A model generated the notes under the pieces. The model did no database searches. It saw only the letters and a program-made list of their open reading frames with translations, and was not told the origin of the DNA. A stretch of 40,557 nt of DNA from a virus: positions 1 through 40,557 of the IMG/VR virus record IMGVR_UViG_3300002835_000422, one strand, 5' to 3'. Each line of letters begins with the position of its first letter. Position 1 is the first letter of the stretch. Of this stretch, positions 37,316 through 40,557 are shown in pieces. The position numbers and the translations under genes were made by a program.

Positions 37316-37359
37316 AATATTTCCTTTTCGTATTTACGGTGTATAAAAGTATGTTTGTA
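37316..37359 (-). promoter_or_regulatory. gp32 leader: ribosome-binding site, no clear promoter
   Basis: The 44-base leader contains AAAGGAAAT close to the gp32 ATG and a weak TTTTATACACC that could serve as a -10 element. I do not see a matching -35 or a TATAAATA. In T4 the gp32 message is autoregulated through a leader pseudoknot; this leader is too short for me to claim one. Confidence 0.3.
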
Positions 37360-37554
37360 TTAACGTCGTTTAATTTTAATATAATTCGCATATTCATAAT
37401 CAAAGTCATCTTCAGTATCATCCAATTTTTTAGATGATGCTATATTATATATAAGTTTTTTATGCTTGTCAATAGCAGTTTTCTTAGATATATTCTTTAT
37501 TTTGCCTTCTCGATAGTCATAATCGGAAGACAAATTTCGTTTTTTAATACTCAT
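37360..37554 (-). CDS. Small basic hypothetical protein (64 aa)
   Basis: 64 aa, rich in Lys, Asp and Tyr: MSIKKRNLSSDYDYREGKIK, a Lys-rich middle, an acidic DDTEDDFDYEYAN block and a basic IKIKRR tail. No domain was recognised. AAGGA occurs upstream but about 15 bases from the ATG, which is far. Position between gp59 and gp32 suggests a replication accessory, but nothing in the sequence shows it. Confidence 0.5.
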   Translation of the reverse strand: MSIKKRNLSSDYDYREGKIKNISKKTAIDKHKKLIYNIASSKKLDDTEDDFDYEYANYIKIKRR

Positions 37555-37580
37555 ATTAAAAAGTGAGGTTCCTTTTACCT

Positions 37581-37802
37581 TTATGTTTCGTCATTCTTAT
37601 TTGAATGCACTACAATGTACGGCCAATGTGAAATTTTCTTCGTTAATTCGGCTTGGTTGTACGCCATCTTCATTAAATATCTCTGTGTCTCTTTTAGGGA
37701 CTCAATTGTATTACCTAGTAATTCTCGAGTAATCAATAATTCTTTTTCAAGAGTTTGAATCTTCTGTGTTGTTATGTCCAACTCTTCGTCTAAATATTGC
37801 AT
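37581..37802 (-). CDS. Small coiled-coil hypothetical protein (73 aa)
   Basis: 73 aa from the ATG at 37802 (MQYLDEELDITTQKIQTLEK). An in-frame TTG at 37820 is less likely because AAGGAAAAATTCG lies just before this ATG at ideal spacing. The protein is an almost continuous heptad coiled coil (TLEKELLITRELLGNTIESL), then a short KISHWPYIVVHSNKN tail. It overlaps the gp59 3' end by 56 bases, so it is translated from within that gene. The function is unknown. Confidence 0.62.
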   Translation of the reverse strand: MQYLDEELDITTQKIQTLEKELLITRELLGNTIESLKETQRYLMKMAYNQAELTKKISHWPYIVVHSNKNDET

Positions 37803-38376
37803 CGAATTTTTCCTTATCAAACTTTAAAAACGGTTTGTATTTTCTAATTAGTCTTGATATATCTGGCCACATAATTTTGTCTTGTATTTCAGAATCAAAT
37901 GTGTCTAGATACGGTCGTATTTTTTCAAGAATAACTAGAGTCTCTAAACTGATAGTTTTTCTAAGAAATGCTTTTATTATATATGGATGGTATGCTTTTG
38001 TGATTTTAAAGGAATCGTCGAAAGTTAGCTTCTCTGAGTCTAATTCTTCAATCAACCTATCAATATCGTTAGTAAAGATGTATGACAAACTCTCTACTCG
38101 CTTTTTCCAATCTGTATATCTTTGATTTGCTTCTGAGTCAAACATCCCGCCCCATCGATCACCAGACACGAAGTTAGCTATTAAGAAATTAGCTACTTCT
38201 TCGTCAGAGTAGGTTTTAGAAACTTTTTTAATAGAGAACAAATCTTTTCTCTTCGCAAAAGCCTGACGACTTGCTCTCACTCTTCCGCGCTGTTGAATCG
38301 CATCATAATTTTCTGTAGTGAAATGTAACTTTAATGCCAAGTACATTTTATACACTGAATATTCGTCCATAATCAC
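37747..38376 (-). CDS. gp59: Replicative helicase loader gp59
   Basis: 209 aa (T4: 217). The start MDEYSVYKMYLALKLHFTTE, the central VANFLIANFVSGDRWGGMFD and the C-terminal KYKPFLKFDKEKFDAIFRRR agree with the helical gp59 family, which loads the gp41 helicase on gp32-coated DNA. The likely starts are GTG 38376 (overlapping the gp33 stop as GTGA, GGGGA about 11 bases ahead) or ATG 38370. The order gp33, gp59, gp32 is conserved from T4. Confidence 0.9.
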   Translation of the reverse strand: MIMDEYSVYKMYLALKLHFTTENYDAIQQRGRVRASRQAFAKRKDLFSIKKVSKTYSDEEVANFLIANFVSGDRWGGMFDSEANQRYTDWKKRVESLSYIFTNDIDRLIEELDSEKLTFDDSFKITKAYHPYIIKAFLRKTISLETLVILEKIRPYLDTFDSEIQDKIMWPDISRLIRKYKPFLKFDKEKFDAIFRRRVGHNNTEDSNS

Positions 38377-38639
38377 AATGGTAGTTTTCCCCGTTTTTTA
38401 AAATAATTTTGATCTTCTGCTTCTGATTGAATCTTATCTTTCAGAGACTGATTAATTAATTTAGACACAGACTCAATATCAATGTCTACTTCATTACAAT
38501 ATTGTATAACAGCATCCATATAACCGATCTTTTCTCTAAACACTCGTTCTTCTATGTGTAGTGAAAATTCATTAGGTGATCTAAATTTTTTAGTAATAAT
38601 CAAACTATCAGTTAAAATATATTGTACTTCTTCGTTCAT
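38373..38639 (-). CDS. gp33: Late transcription coactivator gp33
   Basis: 88 aa (T4: 112). It carries FRSPNEFSLHIEERVFREKI and GYMDAVIQYCNEVDIDIESV, then SKLINQSLKDKIQSEAE, the helical core of gp33, and ends KKRGKLPL. The short C-terminal hydrophobic tail is where gp33 contacts the sliding clamp. gp33 bridges host RNA polymerase and the clamp at late promoters, consistent with the TATAAATA sites in this window. Its ATG overlaps the bilin reductase stop (ATGA), so the two are translationally coupled. Confidence 0.92.
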   Translation of the reverse strand: MNEEVQYILTDSLIITKKFRSPNEFSLHIEERVFREKIGYMDAVIQYCNEVDIDIESVSKLINQSLKDKIQSEAEDQNYFKKRGKLPL

Positions 38640-39307
38640 TGTGTTTCCGGGAAAAGAACCTCATCCATAAAATTCATAAACACATCTTTATCTACTCCGA
38701 AGTTAATCATCATCGCAGGTGTATGTGGATTTAATTTTTGGTTCTTACAGTAATTGTTATGTGCTTCTTTATAATTGTCTTTTGACTCTATACCTACATT
38801 ATATAGGTAATAGTCTAGATTGTCAATAACCGTAGATGCTAGTTGATCAAATTCTTCTTGAGTTTGAATGTTTCCCGCCGCCAGCATATTTGGACTGAAA
38901 ATGCGCTTAGCCCAATCTGGTAATTCTCTTGGTTTGTTCCAAGTAATTTTTGACATCTTATCCTGGTACCAATCATATGTTTTTGAGTCGCCAGTATGTG
39001 AGAAATCGTGGAATGCACCTGTAATTTTGTTTTGTCCGCATACTATGTCAAAACCAAAAATGGGGTCTGAGGAATTGTGATGCGGGAAGATACACATATG
39101 CATGACCCACATCTTTTTATGTTTCGTGGCATCTACAATCTCAATGTGTGCTCTACGAAATTTGTCAGAAGTCCAAATATAATTTTCCCACGTAAAATTA
39201 TCAGACTCGTGTCTATATTCTGGCTTCAAATCTTCAGGTGTGTATGACTCTAATTTTTTAATAATATCTTTTGCAAGCTTGTTGGCCTGCGGCCACACTT
39301 CAATCAT
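38636..39307 (-). CDS. pcyA/pcyX: Ferredoxin-dependent bilin reductase (PcyA/PcyX-type)
   Basis: 223 aa, the length of viral members. It reduces biliverdin IXalpha with electrons from ferredoxin. Compared with PcyA, FRRAHIEIVD aligns with FRKMHLELAK, WVMHMCIFP with ILHCVMFP and IFGFDIVCG with LFGCDIVAG. The PcyA catalytic positions are therefore kept: Glu56 (Glu76 in PcyA), His70 (His88) and Asp87 (Asp105), plus His54 (His74). RELPDWAKRIFSP and the FMDEVLFPETQ end also match. It is clearly PcyA-side rather than PebS-side of the family. Marine viral PcyX makes phycoerythrobilin and PcyA makes phycocyanobilin; the product here cannot be read from sequence. It overlaps ho1 by 8 bases. Confidence 0.92.
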   Translation of the reverse strand: MIEVWPQANKLAKDIIKKLESYTPEDLKPEYRHESDNFTWENYIWTSDKFRRAHIEIVDATKHKKMWVMHMCIFPHHNSSDPIFGFDIVCGQNKITGAFHDFSHTGDSKTYDWYQDKMSKITWNKPRELPDWAKRIFSPNMLAAGNIQTQEEFDQLASTVIDNLDYYLYNVGIESKDNYKEAHNNYCKNQKLNPHTPAMMINFGVDKDVFMNFMDEVLFPETQ

Positions 39308-39833
39308 TATAATCTTTCAACATATTAATATTATGAGTAAATGCCACATTGGCTTCTTCGGCTAATGATACATTTAATTTCTGTCTCACATTTGCAATTA
39401 GTTGTGGTAAATTTTCAAACTGAAACATTCTATTACTACCAGGTAATAATTTAGCTAACATTTGTCCGCCGAACATATCGCCCATATGTCTTACATATAC
39501 ATGAGCTAACATTTTAGTTGTATCGTCTTTAATTGTTTCTAAATAATTAATATAATTAATTGTTGACGCATTTAACTTGCCACTGGATGCCCCATCGCCT
39601 ATTAATTCATTGTAGTCTAATTCGATTGCTTTTGCTCTTTTAATATTGTCTATACCTTTAAAAATACCTAGTCGTGAACCATGCCACTCTAAATTTTGAT
39701 ACAGTACTAGCAATTGATACAAATAGTCAATATATTTGTCTCTGTCAACTTGACCTTTGAAAATTGATTTAATAAAAGGTTGCTCTTCAGCTTCCTTGTG
39801 TTTTTCCGAAGTTAATTCTTTTAATGTACTCAT
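39300..39833 (-). CDS. ho1: Heme oxygenase (HO-1 type)
   Basis: 177 aa, shorter than cellular cyanobacterial HO-1 (about 240 aa) but complete. It opens heme to biliverdin IXalpha, iron and CO using reduced ferredoxin. The proximal heme ligand is His12 (SEKHKEAEEQPF) and the distal helix carries HVYVRHMGDMFGGQ with the flexible Gly118-Asp and Gly122-Gly123. GGGAGG sits just before the ATG, inside the end of the 2OG oxygenase gene (ATGA overlap). It is followed directly by the bilin reductase, so biliverdin would pass to it. I see no truncation in the core. Confidence 0.95.
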   Translation of the reverse strand: MSTLKELTSEKHKEAEEQPFIKSIFKGQVDRDKYIDYLYQLLVLYQNLEWHGSRLGIFKGIDNIKRAKAIELDYNELIGDGASSGKLNASTINYINYLETIKDDTTKMLAHVYVRHMGDMFGGQMLAKLLPGSNRMFQFENLPQLIANVRQKLNVSLAEEANVAFTHNINMLKDYND

Positions 39834-40438
39834 AAACCTCCCATTCCACCGCTAGGTGGCGGAAATCCCAAATATTGTCTGTGGTCATATTTGTAATCTC
39901 TATACTTACCAAATTTATCTACATAATGTAGAAACGCTTGTGTTTGTCTTTCGCCTTTGTATTCATCTCGCCAATGTGGTAAGATATCACCCTTGTAAAC
40001 AATAAGATCTCCTGGTTCTAAAAAGATAGGAAAACGCTCACCTTTTAAATTATCAAACCAAATTTCCCAAGGTTCAGGATCTACAGAAATATTAACAGTG
40101 GTTGAAAATTCGCAACTTGGTCTATCAGTATGTTCTGTCATTACTGCACCTTTATAATATATCCTCGCATAGGTATAAGTATTATAAAGTTTTTTACCTG
40201 TTATATCTTCCATCATTGGTAACATTTGTACAGATAATGTTTCGAAACAAGCCGCAGAATAATAAGCAAAACTATTTGTTACTTGGGTATCACCAAACAT
40301 AAATTTGTTTTCCTCACTTTGACCACCCTTCATATAAGTTACTCTTTTTAGTAACTCAAATTCCAAATCTAGATGTTCTACTAATTGAGGTTGAATTGCG
40401 CCTCTTACAACTTCATATAGATTGTCTTTAAATGACAT
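39830..40438 (-). CDS. 2OG-Fe(II) dioxygenase
   Basis: 202 aa. A double-stranded beta-helix fold is indicated by ARIYYKGAVMTEHTDRPSCE with the His103-x-Asp105 iron pair, PGDLIVYKGDILPHWRDEY with His155, and a following Arg (probably Arg164) for 2-oxoglutarate. It resembles the prolyl-4-hydroxylase-like oxygenases frequent in marine T4-like phages. The substrate is unknown; nothing links it chemically to bilin synthesis beyond the operon. The ribosome-binding site AAGGAATAAT precedes the ATG, only 13 bases from the terminator-like hairpin. The C-terminus is Pro/Gly-rich (FPPPSGGMGGL). Confidence 0.88.
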   Translation of the reverse strand: MSFKDNLYEVVRGAIQPQLVEHLDLEFELLKRVTYMKGGQSEENKFMFGDTQVTNSFAYYSAACFETLSVQMLPMMEDITGKKLYNTYTYARIYYKGAVMTEHTDRPSCEFSTTVNISVDPEPWEIWFDNLKGERFPIFLEPGDLIVYKGDILPHWRDEYKGERQTQAFLHYVDKFGKYRDYKYDHRQYLGFPPPSGGMGGL

Positions 40439-40451
40439 ATTATTCCTTAAT

Positions 40452-40487
40452 AAAAAAAGTAGGTTATTCTGTTACGAGGAAACCTAC
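40452..40487 (-). terminator. Intrinsic terminator after the tmRNA
   Basis: On the minus strand GTAGGTT (40487-40481) pairs with AACCTAC (40465-40459) over a 15-base loop, followed at once by seven T residues (40458-40452). This is a standard rho-independent terminator shape with a rather long loop and only moderate GC. It would end the tmRNA transcript. The 2OG oxygenase ribosome-binding site begins immediately after it. Confidence 0.72.
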
Positions 40488-40557
40488 CGAAACCCTAAGC
40501 AGCGTTTAGGCTGCTAAAGCGAACTGTTCGTCGTTTGCATTTACGTTTTTTGCTTCT
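40488..40557 (-). ncRNA. ssrA: tmRNA (ssrA), 3' part with resume codon, tag ANDEQFALAA and helix H5; runs off the window
   Basis: The minus strand reads GCA AAC GAC GAA ... GCT TTA GCA GCC TAA, encoding ANDEQFALAA then stop (resume GCA at 40538-40536, TAA at 40508-40506). This is nearly the E. coli tmRNA reading frame (ANDENYALAA) base for base. After the stop, GCTGCTTAGGG (40503-40493) pairs back with CTTTAGCAGC (40519-40510) to form the tmRNA helix H5, also with the U-U mismatch of E. coli. A terminator follows directly and no T-arm or CCA end is present before the next gene. The gene is therefore probably the permuted, two-piece type with its acceptor half upstream (beyond 40557), or else truncated. 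Confidence 0.85.

Noticed and set aside
40506-40557. A protein C-terminus reading EAKNVNANDEQFALAA
   Set aside because: The last ten residues and their codons match the tmRNA tag frame, and the following bases form tmRNA helix H5, so an RNA gene explains it better than a protein end.
1-40557. tRNA genes, CRISPR arrays, insertion sequences or integration functions
   Set aside because: I saw no tRNA-like cloverleaf, spaced direct repeats, transposase or integrase. The only long repeats lie within the fibre and Calx-beta genes.

Overview
This window is a 40.5-kb piece of an AT-rich, T4-like myovirus genome. Its genes resemble the marine 'cyanophage-type' relatives of T4 more than T4 itself. The evidence is a near-complete set of T4 morphogenesis genes in T4-like order (terminase, neck, baseplate, hub), a T4 replication and late-transcription block (gp33, gp59, gp32), and virion proteins known mainly from marine T4-like phages (a large DUF4815-type protein, a collagen-like fibre, a DPLSQTF-type structural protein). 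Genes are tightly packed, often with ATGA or TAATG overlaps. I see no tRNA, integrase, IS element or CRISPR array.

Layout. 1-4585 (minus strand): start of the tail sheath gene (gp18), then upstream of it gp17, gp16, gp15, gp14 and gp13. 4613-13767 (minus): accessory adhesion region with a 1097-aa collagen-like fibre, several small virion proteins, a repeat-rich 537-aa fibre-like protein and a 572-aa structural protein. 13769-26490 (minus): a 1544-aa DUF4815/S74 protein, gp8, a 1048-aa subtilisin-like protease with Calx-beta repeats sitting where gp7 should be, a 458-aa gp7-like N-terminal part, gp6 and gp25. 26503-32117 (minus): hub and tube genes (gp5 spike with a C-terminal M15 peptidase, gp27-like, gp53, gp48-like), started by a T4 late promoter. 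32161-36342 (plus): gp4, a conserved unknown, a gp54-like tube initiator, gp26 with a probable -1 frameshift into a short downstream frame, and a probable tape-measure protein. 36386-40557 (minus): gp32, two small ORFs, gp59, gp33, a ferredoxin-dependent bilin reductase, a heme oxygenase, a 2OG-Fe(II) oxygenase, and at the very end the 3' part of a tmRNA gene.

How it fits together. Most of the window builds and fills the virion. The right end is a mixed metabolic and replication operon: heme oxygenase would make biliverdin and the bilin reductase would reduce it, and both are translationally coupled to gp33 and gp59. The tmRNA tag (ANDEQFALAA) is of proteobacterial style, unlike the cyanobacterial tag I remember. 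Together with a PcyA/PcyX-type rather than PebS-type reductase, this suggests a non-cyanobacterial, proteobacterial host. The points most worth a second look are the phage tmRNA, the bilin cassette in a probable non-cyanophage, the gp26 frameshift signal, and the subtilase inserted into the baseplate wedge locus.
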